DNA of 30,273 nucleotides from Desulfuromonadaceae bacterium UBA5613 (GTDB lineage: Bacteria > Desulfobacterota > Desulfuromonadia > Desulfuromonadales > UBA2197): contig DIKR01000139.1 of NCBI GenBank assembly GCA_002424625.1, positions 2,458 through 32,730 of the forward strand, given 5' to 3'. Below, one piece after another: positions 1-8,500 of the stretch; positions within the stretch are counted from its first letter, which is position 1, and the number at the start of each line of letters is the position of its first letter. Under the pieces are notes generated by a model. It searched no databases, was not told the origin of the DNA, and saw only the letters and a program-made list of their open reading frames with translations. The translations under genes were made by a program, and so were the position numbers.

Positions 1-96
1 AAGTCCATTTCAGAGGCCGAAGCACAACAGCTCGAATCTTTTTATCTGGAAATTCTTGTCAAACCGGGGTATCGCAGTAAGAAACCCAAGGAATAG
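1..96 (+). CDS. C-terminal end of an unknown protein (partial)
   Basis: The first reading frame is open from the window edge to a TAG at 94-96 and encodes 31 residues, ending in a basic tail (YRSKKPKE). The gene starts outside the window. The stop codon is followed 28 bases later by a strong hairpin terminator, which supports a real gene end here. The remaining sequence is too short to assign a family and I do not recognise it. Confidence 0.5.
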   Translation, partial: KSISEAEAQQLESFYLEILVKPGYRSKKPKE

Positions 97-124
97 CGCT
101 GTCACAATCGCTGTAGACTCAAAA

Positions 125-157
125 GAGGGCAGGCTATAAGTAGCCTGCCCTCTTTTT
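125..157. terminator. Bidirectional intrinsic terminator
   Basis: A perfect 12-bp stem (GAGGGCAGGCTA / TAGCCTGCCCTC) with a TAAG loop is followed by five T's. It is preceded by four A's, so it can also act on the minus strand. It lies between the plus-strand gene ending at 96 and the minus-strand gene ending at 197, as expected for a shared terminator of convergent genes. Confidence 0.9.
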
Positions 158-196
158 ACTTCCCGGTAGACCTCAAAGCGGTCATCCCGTTGAAGG

Positions 197-1126
197 TCAA
201 TTCCTGTCGCGTTCTCGGTCTTTTTCCGGTTCTTTTCGTTCACCTTTTTTCTGACTTTTTTCTCTGTTCTGCTCTCGCCGTATTAATTCCTGATCCTGCG
301 ACCTTGGTCTCTGTCGCTCACGCTCGCGTTCATGTACCGCTGCTGGCTGCTGCTGGAGCTTACGCACTGCCGAACCAGACCAGGCCGGGGATCTGGGCGG
401 CGACGAGGTACGTCTGTGATCCGGACCGACCTGCTGTTGCTTTTCACGCCGATCGTCTTGCGGTCTTTGGCTTCCTGGTGGTGATTCTTGCCCTCTTATG
501 CGCGGTGCCGGAGCAGGCGTTCTTTGTTCCATCTGTGGTTGAATGCGCTCGCGGATCAAGGTGTCACGGGATTGGTAACGGTAAAGCTGCTGACGCAGGT
601 TCTTCTGTTGCTCTCCCCGCGGATAGCGATCTCCCGAATAGCGCCGTTGGTAATCAGGTCGCGGCGCGGGCGCTGGTACCGAGCGGCGATCCCAACGATC
701 CCAGCCGCGGCGCCGTTGCTCCCATTCATACCCCCAGTGACGATCCCAGCGCGGTGGCGCGTTCGCTGGCCAGCCATAAAAGTACCTAGGTGGACTCCGA
801 TAGTAGCGGACCGGAATACGGAGGATGAAGACCGGCACAAATTCCGGTTCAACCAGCCACCAGGGGCCGTTGTACCAGTCGCTTGTGTACCAGTAATCAT
901 CCTGATAAACCCAGTACATGCCGTCGTAAAAGAAATAGTTGGCATTTAGCTGCGGCGCGTAATAGACGGGGTAGCTTGGCACCGGCACGAGTTCCGGGTA
1001 CACCGGCAGGTTGATCCCGATGCTGACGTGAGGGGAGCTGAAACCGATACTCACCTGGGCGGGAGCGGAAGTCGCCAGGCACAATACCATGCCCAGCACA
1101 ATGAACCCGTAGCGTATTTTCTGCAT
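197..1126 (-). CDS. Secreted Trp/Tyr-rich protein with long basic tail
   Basis: This encodes 309 residues. The ATG at 1126 is chosen because GGGAGG lies just upstream and a clear signal peptide follows (residues 1-23, hydrophobic core, SAPA before Q24); an in-frame start further upstream would bury this signal. Residues about 45-140 are packed with Tyr, Trp and Pro (for example FFYDGMYWVYQDDYWY and WYNGPWW). From about residue 150 the protein is low complexity, rich in Arg, Gln, Glu and Pro, and ends RDRERDRN. It is probably exported to the periplasm or cell surface. The Tyr/Trp core resembles small exported proteins of unknown function known in Geobacter relatives; no enzymatic motif is visible. 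It is transcribed divergently from bacterioferritin and shares a terminator with the gene at the window edge. Confidence 0.75.
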   Translation of the reverse strand: MQKIRYGFIVLGMVLCLATSAPAQVSIGFSSPHVSIGINLPVYPELVPVPSYPVYYAPQLNANYFFYDGMYWVYQDDYWYTSDWYNGPWWLVEPEFVPVFILRIPVRYYRSPPRYFYGWPANAPPRWDRHWGYEWEQRRRGWDRWDRRSVPAPAPRPDYQRRYSGDRYPRGEQQKNLRQQLYRYQSRDTLIRERIQPQMEQRTPAPAPRIRGQESPPGSQRPQDDRREKQQQVGPDHRRTSSPPRSPAWSGSAVRKLQQQPAAVHERERERQRPRSQDQELIRREQNREKSQKKGERKEPEKDRERDRN

Positions 1127-1329
1127 GTTGTCCTCCCTGGAAATTCTAGATGATGAGCTTATTGTAAAGTCAGGCTTTCGTTTTACGCCCTTATTCTTTT
1201 GATAAAAACATACCACAGAATTTAAAACGGGCAATCGGACTCGGCTCCCGGACTTGCGTCCGCGCTAACAACTGCTAAGCTTTTGCATGCCAGCACGGCA
1301 CATGACATCCAGGATAAAGGAGGTACATC

Positions 1330-1797
1330 ATGAAAGGCAATGCCCAGATCATCGATTCTCTCAATGCGCGTCTCGCCGAGGAACTGACCGCCATTAATCA
1401 GTACATGGTCCATTCCGAGATGTGCGACAACTGGAATTACGAAAAGCTGCACAAGATCATCGAAAAGCGTGCCATCGACGAGATGAAACACGCCGAGAAG
1501 CTGATCGCCCGCATCCTCTTTCTCGATGGCCGGCCGATCGTCAGCAACCTTAACAAGATCACCATCGGCGCCGAGGTGGAAAAGATGCACCTGAACGACC
1601 ATGCTGCCGAGGCCGATGCGATCAAGAATTACAACGAGAGTATCCGGTTGGCGGTGGAGGTCGGAGATAACGGCACGCGTGAGCTTCTCGAAAGCATTTT
1701 GCACGAGGAGGAGGAACACATCGATCTCCTCGAAGCCCAGCTTGACCAGATCAAACAGATGGGGATCCAGAACTATCTGGTGGAACAAATCGACTGA
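1330..1797 (+). CDS. bfr: Bacterioferritin
   Basis: The 155-residue protein matches the usual bacterioferritin length. It stores iron as a mineral in a 24-subunit shell after oxidising Fe(II) at a di-iron site. All ferroxidase ligands are visible at E. coli Bfr positions: E18, E51, H54, E94, E127 and H130. Met52, the heme axial ligand between paired subunits, is present in IDEMKHAEK. Residues 46 and 47 are Lys and Arg instead of the E. coli His and Glu of the inner-surface iron site. The ATG follows a near-perfect Shine-Dalgarno (AAAGGAGGT, 5 bases away). Aconitase follows 35 bases downstream on the same strand, so the two may be co-transcribed. The family call is firm; the regulation is unknown and I see no clear Fur box. 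Confidence 0.96.
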   Translation: MKGNAQIIDSLNARLAEELTAINQYMVHSEMCDNWNYEKLHKIIEKRAIDEMKHAEKLIARILFLDGRPIVSNLNKITIGAEVEKMHLNDHAAEADAIKNYNESIRLAVEVGDNGTRELLESILHEEEEHIDLLEAQLDQIKQMGIQNYLVEQID

Positions 1798-1832
1798 ATG
1801 GTCAGCGTGCGTTTGAAACAAGGGGATTCGCC

Positions 1833-3821
1833 ATGAAAGCGCGCAATCTCACCCGCAAAATCCTCGAAGCGCATCTGGCCGAGGGGACACTCGTTGCCGG
1901 CGAAGAGATCGGCATTCGCATCGATCACACCTTGTTGCAGGACGCCACCGGCACCATGGCGATGCTGGAATTCGAGGCCCTCGGGCTGCCCAGTGTCAAG
2001 GCGGCACTTGCGGCCCAGTATGTCGACCACAATCTGCTGCAGACCGATAACAAGAACGCCGATGACCACAAGTACCTGCAGACCGCTTGTGCCCGTTACG
2101 GCATTTACTTTTCCCGTCCCGGCAACGGCGTCTCGCATCAGGTACACATGGAGCGTTTCGGTCGTCCCGGTGCGACCCTCCTCGGCGCCGACAGTCACAG
2201 CACCGGCGCCGCCGGTGTGTCGATGCTCGGCATCGGTGCCGGCGGTCTCGATGTCGCCCTGGCAATGGCCGGCTATCCTTATTACTTCCCCTGTCCCAGA
2301 GTCCTTGGCGTTCATCTCACCGGCCAACTCCCTGATTGGGTCAGCGCCAAGGATGTCATCCTCGAAATGCTGCGGCGCTACGACGTTAAGGGCGGCGTGG
2401 GCAAGATCATTGAGTATTATGGCCCCGGCGTGGTCAGCCTTTCGGCCAGCGATCGTGAAACGATCGGCAATATGGGGACGGAACTCGGGGCGACGACGAC
2501 GGTCTTCCCCTCTGACGTCCGCACCCGTCAATATCTGATCGCGCAGGGGCGGGGCGAGGTCTGGATCGAACTCGCCGCCGATCCCGGCGCTGACTATGAC
2601 GAGCACACCGAAATCGATCTGGCGACGGTCGAACCGTTGATCGCCTGTCCCTCCTCGCCGGGGAATGTCAAACGAGTGGCGGAAGTGGCCGGAATTAAGG
2701 TCGATCAGACCATCACCGGTTCCAGCGTCAACTCCTCTTACCGCGATCTGCTGACGGTGGCGCGCATCGTTAAGGGGCGGCACGCCCATCCTGACGTCTC
2801 CTTCCATATTAATCCCGGCAGTCGTCAGGTACTGGAGAATGTCGCCGAAGCCGGTGGCGTCCTTGATCTCCTCCTTGCTGGTGCCCGCATTCATCAAAGC
2901 GGCTGTCTCGGCTGTATCGGCATGGGGCAGGCGCCCGGTACAGGCCAGGTCTCGCTGCGCACCTTTCCGCGCAATTTCCCCGGCCGTTCCGGGACCAAGA
3001 ACGATCAGGTCTATCTCTGTTCGCCGGAGACCGCCGCTGCTGCCACCCTCAAGGGGGTGATTACCGATCCGCGCGAACTCGGCCAGGAGATGGAATATCC
3101 GCGCATTGTCGATCCCGAGCACTATCTGGTCGACGAATCCTCGATCATCTTCCCTTCTGCCGAGCTGGCTGTGACTGAAGTGGTGCGCGGCCCCAATATC
3201 AAGCCCCTTCCGGAATTTGCGGCGTTGCCGGACGAGTTGCGCGCCACGGTGGCGATCGTCGTCGGCGACAATATCTCCACCGACACCATCATGCCCGCCG
3301 GCAACAAGGTCCTGCCGTTGCGCTCGAATATTGCCGCCATCAGCGAATTTGTCTTTTACCAGCTCAATCCCGACTTTCACCAGCAGTGCCGGGCGCATGG
3401 AACGGGAGTGGTGATTGCCGGGGAGAATTACGGCCAAGGATCGAGTCGCGAGCACGCTGCTCTGGCACCGCGCTACCTCGGCATTTGCGCCAAGATCGCC
3501 AAGAGTTTCGCCCGCATCCACCACGCCAATCTCTGTAATTTCGGCATCCTCCCATTGACTTTCGCCAACCCCGCCGACTATGGGCGTTGCCGGGTCGGCA
3601 GTCAGCTGACCTTTTCTGCTTTACGGCAACAGCTCGCCAGCGGGGCGCGGGAGATCACGGTGACTGTCGATGGGGCGGAGATCCTCACCCTCCTCGACGT
3701 TTCCCCGCGGCAGCGCCAGGACCTGCTCGCCGGCGGCACTCTTAATCAGGTGCGGCAGCAGATGAATAAATCAGGAGTCGGCATGGAGAGGCCTCAGCAT
3801 TCGGGAAAACGGGCAGAGTAG
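1833..3821 (+). CDS. Aconitate hydratase, Aquifex type
   Basis: The 662-residue protein interconverts citrate and isocitrate in the TCA cycle using a [4Fe-4S] cluster. Three cluster cysteines are visible: C272 (IACPSSP) and C358/C361 (SGCLGCIGMGQ). The substrate motif GADSHSTGAAG lies near residue 115. The swivel domain occupies about residues 480-600, with GDNISTDTIMPAG and ENYGQGSSREHAA. Length and domain order fit the shorter bacterial aconitase group first defined from Aquifex and common in Desulfuromonadota, rather than the roughly 890-residue AcnA. The ATG at 1833 has AGGGG about 8 bases upstream. The last 28 bases overlap the end of the convergent methyltransferase gene, leaving no room for a terminator. 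A related isopropylmalate or homoaconitate role is less likely given length and motifs. Confidence 0.93.
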   Translation: MKARNLTRKILEAHLAEGTLVAGEEIGIRIDHTLLQDATGTMAMLEFEALGLPSVKAALAAQYVDHNLLQTDNKNADDHKYLQTACARYGIYFSRPGNGVSHQVHMERFGRPGATLLGADSHSTGAAGVSMLGIGAGGLDVALAMAGYPYYFPCPRVLGVHLTGQLPDWVSAKDVILEMLRRYDVKGGVGKIIEYYGPGVVSLSASDRETIGNMGTELGATTTVFPSDVRTRQYLIAQGRGEVWIELAADPGADYDEHTEIDLATVEPLIACPSSPGNVKRVAEVAGIKVDQTITGSSVNSSYRDLLTVARIVKGRHAHPDVSFHINPGSRQVLENVAEAGGVLDLLLAGARIHQSGCLGCIGMGQAPGTGQVSLRTFPRNFPGRSGTKNDQVYLCSPETAAAATLKGVITDPRELGQEMEYPRIVDPEHYLVDESSIIFPSAELAVTEVVRGPNIKPLPEFAALPDELRATVAIVVGDNISTDTIMPAGNKVLPLRSNIAAISEFVFYQLNPDFHQQCRAHGTGVVIAGENYGQGSSREHAALAPRYLGICAKIAKSFARIHHANLCNFGILPLTFANPADYGRCRVGSQLTFSALRQQLASGAREITVTVDGAEILTLLDVSPRQRQDLLAGGTLNQVRQQMNKSGVGMERPQHSGKRAE

Positions 3822-4324
3822 TCGCTGAACTGACGCAGCGCTGCTTCTTCGAGGCGGATACGCTGGCGTAATAGCAGCAGGTTGAGGGGGAAACAAACAA
3901 GGAAGGTTAGCGGGGCGCGCAACAGAAGGGGAAGGAGAAGAAATTCCAGGGTGACAATCAGGTAGTTGGGGTGGCGCAGCCAGCGATAAGGACCGCGCTT
4001 TTGCACCGGGGCATCAGGGACGAGGAGGATGCGGGTGTTCCATTGCTTGCCCAATGAGATGATGCACCAGTAGCGCCCCCCTTGCAGGAGGATGAGCAGA
4101 CCGAGGGTGACGAAGGTCAACGTATTAGCGGGGATGTCCCAAGGGTAAGATTCCAGGGCGAGAGCAAAGAGAAAGAAGGCATGAAGAGCAACGATGGGCG
4201 GGTAGGTCTCCGGATAGAACTCCCGTCCACCGCGAGCCAGCAAAGCGCGGGTGTGACGCTGCGCCACTGCGAGCTCGAAGCAGCGTTCGCCGAGCAGTAC
4301 CAGGAAGATCCAACCGATCGCCAC
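3794..4324 (-). CDS. Isoprenylcysteine carboxyl methyltransferase-family membrane protein
   Basis: The 176-residue integral membrane protein has about four to five hydrophobic segments. Its C-terminal half carries the family signature YRWLRHPNYLIVTLEF (RHPxY followed by Glu) and GKQWNTRI before it, typical of ICMT/YpbQ-like methyltransferases that use S-adenosylmethionine. The GTG start directly abuts the TAG of the upstream polyketide synthase, and GGTGGAG at that gene's end serves as its Shine-Dalgarno, so translation is coupled. In Bacillus, the YpbQ/BpsB homologue beside BpsA O-methylates the alkylpyrones made by the type III synthase. The same role is inferred here from gene order. The substrate is not shown by the sequence. 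Confidence 0.88.
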   Translation of the reverse strand: MAIGWIFLVLLGERCFELAVAQRHTRALLARGGREFYPETYPPIVALHAFFLFALALESYPWDIPANTLTFVTLGLLILLQGGRYWCIISLGKQWNTRILLVPDAPVQKRGPYRWLRHPNYLIVTLEFLLLPLLLRAPLTFLVCFPLNLLLLRQRIRLEEAALRQFSDYSARFPEC

Positions 4325-5380
4325 CTACTCCACCTGTAACAGCAGCAGTTCGGCCGAGAAGCCGGGGCCGAAGGCCGAGAGTAATCCGTAACCCGGCGTC
4401 TGTCCGTCACGACTCGCCATCCAGGCTTCCAACACCAGCAGGACCGAGACCGATGAGACGTTGCCGTGATTTCTTAGCGCCGTTTCCGTCAACGCTAACT
4501 CGTCGCCACGCAATTCCAACACCTCGCGGTAGACATCGATGATCCGTGCGCCGCCGGGGTGGGTGATGAAGTGCCGCACCTCAGAGCGGTTGATTCCTTG
4601 TCCAGCGAAAAAATTATCGATCAGTGGCCGTAACTCCTGCCGGATCAGCGTCGGCAGCCGGGGTGAAAGGACCAGCTGCATCTCCTGCCCGACAAAATCC
4701 CATCCCATGATCCGATAACTCTCGGGAAAGAGCTGCGAACGGCTCGCCAGCACCCGTGGTCCCGCCATTGGGGTGCGATCTCCGGCGACCAGCGCTGCAG
4801 CAGCGCCGTCGGCGAAGAGTGCAGTGGCAACGAGATTCTTCTTGCTGACATCCGCAGCCATGAAGGTGAGGCTGCAACATTCGAGGGCGATCAGCAGGAC
4901 GCGGTGCGCCGGGTAGGCGCGGCAGTAATCGACAGCCCGAGCCAGACCGGCAGCGCCGCCGGCGCAACCCAGTCCCCAGAGGGGGAGGCGGGTCGTGGTC
5001 GGATGCAGTCCCAGACGGTTGATGAGGTGGGCGTCGAGGGTCGGAGTGGCGTGTCCGGTCGATGAGACGACGATAATCTGGTTGATCTCCGCTGGCGCAC
5101 AGCCGGCCTTTTGCAAGCAGCGCCCGGCCGCCTGGACCATGAGTTCGAGCCCCTGTTCCTGATAGATCCGGGTTCGTTCCGCTGGCGGGTGCGGTAGCAA
5201 ATACCAGTGAAGGGGCATCATGAACTGGCGGGTATCGATACGGGCGTTATCAAAAATGGAAAGTAGTTTTTCCAGATTTTCGACCTGATTGGCAAAGATC
5301 CCCCGTACCAAATCCCGGACAACAGATTGCGGAGCAATGTGCGAGGGCAAGGCATGGCTGACAGTGATGATCTTCGGCAT
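4325..5380 (-). CDS. Type III polyketide synthase (chalcone synthase-like)
   Basis: The 351-residue protein belongs to the thiolase-fold type III polyketide synthases, which extend an acyl-CoA with malonyl-CoA and cyclise the product, often to alkylpyrones or alkylresorcinols in bacteria. The catalytic triad is intact: C139 in WGLGCAGGAAG, H274 in FITHPGGARI and N307 in NHGNVSS. The C-terminal GPGFSAEL matches the family's GFGPG-type loop. The start is the ATG at 5380, with AAGGG 6 bases upstream; an in-frame extension upstream overlaps the promoter and is unlikely. It is transcribed with the membrane methyltransferase that follows with no gap. FabH-like ketosynthases share the fold, but the operon partner favours BpsA-like alkylpyrone synthesis. 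Confidence 0.92.
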   Translation of the reverse strand: MPKIITVSHALPSHIAPQSVVRDLVRGIFANQVENLEKLLSIFDNARIDTRQFMMPLHWYLLPHPPAERTRIYQEQGLELMVQAAGRCLQKAGCAPAEINQIIVVSSTGHATPTLDAHLINRLGLHPTTTRLPLWGLGCAGGAAGLARAVDYCRAYPAHRVLLIALECCSLTFMAADVSKKNLVATALFADGAAAALVAGDRTPMAGPRVLASRSQLFPESYRIMGWDFVGQEMQLVLSPRLPTLIRQELRPLIDNFFAGQGINRSEVRHFITHPGGARIIDVYREVLELRGDELALTETALRNHGNVSSVSVLLVLEAWMASRDGQTPGYGLLSAFGPGFSAELLLLQVE

Positions 5381-5417
5381 GATGGCCCTTGTTGTTAGGG
5401 AACGAATGATATCCAAA

Positions 5418-5445
5418 ATTCTACCCGGGATGGTTCATTCGTCAA
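5418..5445 (-). promoter_or_regulatory. Sigma-70-type promoter for the polyketide synthase operon
   Basis: On the minus strand TTGACG (5440-5445) and TAGAAT (5418-5423) are separated by 16 bases. Each box differs from consensus by one base. The predicted transcript would start about 30 bases before the ATG at 5380. This is predicted from sequence only. Confidence 0.55.
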
Positions 5446-5534
5446 TCATCATTCTGCCGCAGCAACTTTACAATTCATTCAAACCATTTAAACTTTCACA
5501 AGCTGGAGATCAGGCGCAAAGGCAGGGACAAGCA

Positions 5535-8500
5535 ATGGCTGTAGGCAATCTCATCGGTTACTTCGCAACCCAACAAGAAGCCAGGAAAGCTCTGCGGATC
5601 TTGACGCGGCAAGGCTTTCTCCGCACTGTTCTTGTGCATAAAGATCGGGACGGCAACGTCCATACAACAGACCCCTTCCTTTGGCGGCGTGTCCTCGCAG
5701 TCCCTCTGCTTGCCGCTCTCTTTGGCGGGATTACCGGCCTGGCTGCCCGGCTTCTGTTCTGGCCGCAGTCTCTTCCTGCCTGGAACCATCCGCCATTTTT
5801 GGCGTTGCTCTTGGTCGGTGCCGCCAGCGGCGTCCTGGTGGCACTCCTCTGGTTGCGACGTGGCCAATATGGTGTCGAGCCTGGAATCATGCGGGCTCAT
5901 GCCCGCTGGCTCGTCACCGGGGAATCCGTCCTGATCCTCCAGTCCCCGGTCGATTCTTTGTCGCGGGCGGTGACGTTGTTACGGGAAATCAGCGATCTCC
6001 CGCCGGCGCTCTTCGTCATGCACCCCAAGCGCGAACGGCGGACCGAGGCGCGCAGCCCCGAGGTTAAGCTCTCCCCGGCGCAGATTCTGGAGCATGCCCA
6101 GCGCCATGCCCGGGAGCAACAGGTCGATCCTCATCCGCAGCGTGGCACCGAACTGCTCAAGCGACTCAAGCTGTCCCGGCAATGGGCGCGGCAGATTTGT
6201 GAGGATCTCACGGCGGCGAGTCAGCTGGAACAGAATGCAACGCCGGCGGCCGACTGGATTCTCGATAACGACTACATTCTCGAGGGGAATACCCGCGATG
6301 TTCTGCTGAACCTGCCGAAGCGTTTTTACCAGCAGCTGCCGGTTCTGGCCTCAGATCCCTATCGGGGATTGCCCTGTATCTATGGCCTGGCCAAAGATCT
6401 CGTTTCCCATACGGAACTGCGTCTCGAACGGGAGAATGTCCTGGCGTATATCGAGGCCTACCAATCAGTGCGCACGCTGACGACCGGAGAACTCTGGGCC
6501 ATTCCGCAGATGCTGCGCATTGCCCTGATCGAAAGCATTCAGAATATGGCCGTCACCGCGCTGACCAATCTGCGCGAGCGGCAGTTGGCGGATTTCTGGG
6601 CGAACCGGCTGATCGCTGCCAATCGCCGCGATTCCAACCAGCTCTTTGCCATCCTGACGGAACTGGCGAAAGCAGAGCCGAATCCCAGCCCTTATTTCGC
6701 GACGCAACTGGTCGGTCTGCTCTACGACGAAGCTGCGGCCCTGGCGCCGGTCAAGACCTGGCTGGAGCGTACGCTCAAAACCATTCTCCACGACCTCATC
6801 CTTCGTGAGCAGAACCGGCAGACCAGTGAACAGTTGTCCTGCGGCAATGCCTTTACCAGCCTGCGACAGCTCGCCCTCCTCGACTGGCGGGAAATCTTCG
6901 AACAGCTCAGTCGGGTGGAGCAGATTTTGCGCCGCGACCCGTCCGGGATCTATGCGCAGACGGATTTTGCCACGCGGGATAGCTGCCGTCGAGCGATTGA
7001 AGAACTTGCCCAGGCTTCCAATCAGACAGAACAACAGGTCGCGGAACGTGCTATCGGCTTGGCGACAGAGGCCGGATTAGAAGTCAGCGACGATGAACGG
7101 CGCCGCCACGTCGGTACCTGGCTAATCGGGGCAGGGCGGGCGGAGCTGGCGCAGCGGTTGGTTTGCCGCGAAACCCTTCGTTTTCGCGTGCTGGAATGGG
7201 TTAATTATCACCATGCGATCGTCTACGCCTTTGCTCTCGGCGGCAGTGCTGCGTTCATTCTCTGCCTGATCGCCGTGAGCGCACCCGCCGGGTTATCCCT
7301 CACCCTGCGCCTTGGGCTCGGACTGCTCCTGCTGATTCCGGTTAGTCAGCTGGCGTTCGAGGGGGTCAATTATCTGATCATGCGCCTTCTCCCGCCGCGT
7401 CCGCTCCCGAAGATGGATTTCCAGCATACCGGGATTCCTGATGCTTTTCGCACCTTGGTGGTGGTGCCGATGATGCTGGTCGATGCGGAGACGATTAACG
7501 CCGAGGTGGAGAGATTGGAAATCCGCTATCTAGCTAACAAAGAAGACAATCTCCTCTTCAGCCTCTTTTCGGATTACACCGATGCTGCCACGCCTTCCCG
7601 TGAAGATGACAGCCCCCTCCTCGCAACCGTCTGCGCCGGCATTAACGCTCTCAATCTGCGCCATGGCGGTCAACGCTTTTTCCTGTTCCATCGGGAACGG
7701 ACCTGGTGTGATTCGGAACAGAAATTCATCGGCTGGGAGCGTAAGCGCGGCAAACTCGAAGAATTAAATTGTCTGATTGACGGTACACGGCCGGAAAGCG
7801 CCCCGACCATCGTTCATGTTGGCGATCCGGAGCAGCTGGCGAATATTCGTTTCATTATCACCCTGGATTGTGACACCCAGTTGCCGCATGCGACGGGTCG
7901 CCGGCTGGTCGAGACCCTGGCGCACCCTCTCAATCAGCCCCGTTTCGATGCGGACGGCAAGATCCTGGCCGGCACCTACACGATTATCCAGCCGCGGGTG
8001 AGTCCGAGCCTGCCGAGTACGACCGCCTCGAACTTCAGTCGTCTCTTCGCCGAAGCTGTCGGCATCGATCCCTACACCCAGGTCGTCTCCGATGTTTATC
8101 AGGACCTGACCAGTGAAGGCTCCTACCATGGCAAAGGGATCTACGATGTCCGCGCCTTCAGCCGTGTGCTTTCGGGTCGTTTTCCCGAAGAGTGGGTCTT
8201 GAGTCATGACCTGATCGAAGGGGCGCACGTCCGGGTGGGACTCGCCAGCGATATCGAGCTCTACGATGAATTCCCTTCGGGCTACCAGAGTTACAGCAGC
8301 CGGGCGCATCGCTGGATGCGTGGTGACTGGCAGATTGCCGAGTGGATCTTCCCGCGGGTTCCCTTGGCGGGGGGCGGGCGCGGGCCGAATCCCCTCTCCC
8401 TCTTTGACCGCGGCAAGATTTTCGACAACCTGCGTCGCAGCCTCCTGCCGGCAGCAAACCTGGCGCTGTTGACAAGTTCCTGGTTCATCTCGCCGCAGAT

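Noticed and set aside
190..789. 199-residue plus-strand frame
   Set aside because: It is opposite the secreted protein gene, which has a signal peptide and a good ribosome site. The plus frame is a mirror of its repetitive tail.
1773..3524. 583-residue open frame on the minus strand
   Set aside because: It lies wholly opposite the aconitase gene, which has clear motifs. Long antisense frames are expected in GC-rich codons, and the translation has no recognisable domain.
5446..5534. Promoter of the glucan synthase
   Set aside because: A TACAAT near 5476 has no matching -35 box at a suitable distance, so I do not call it.
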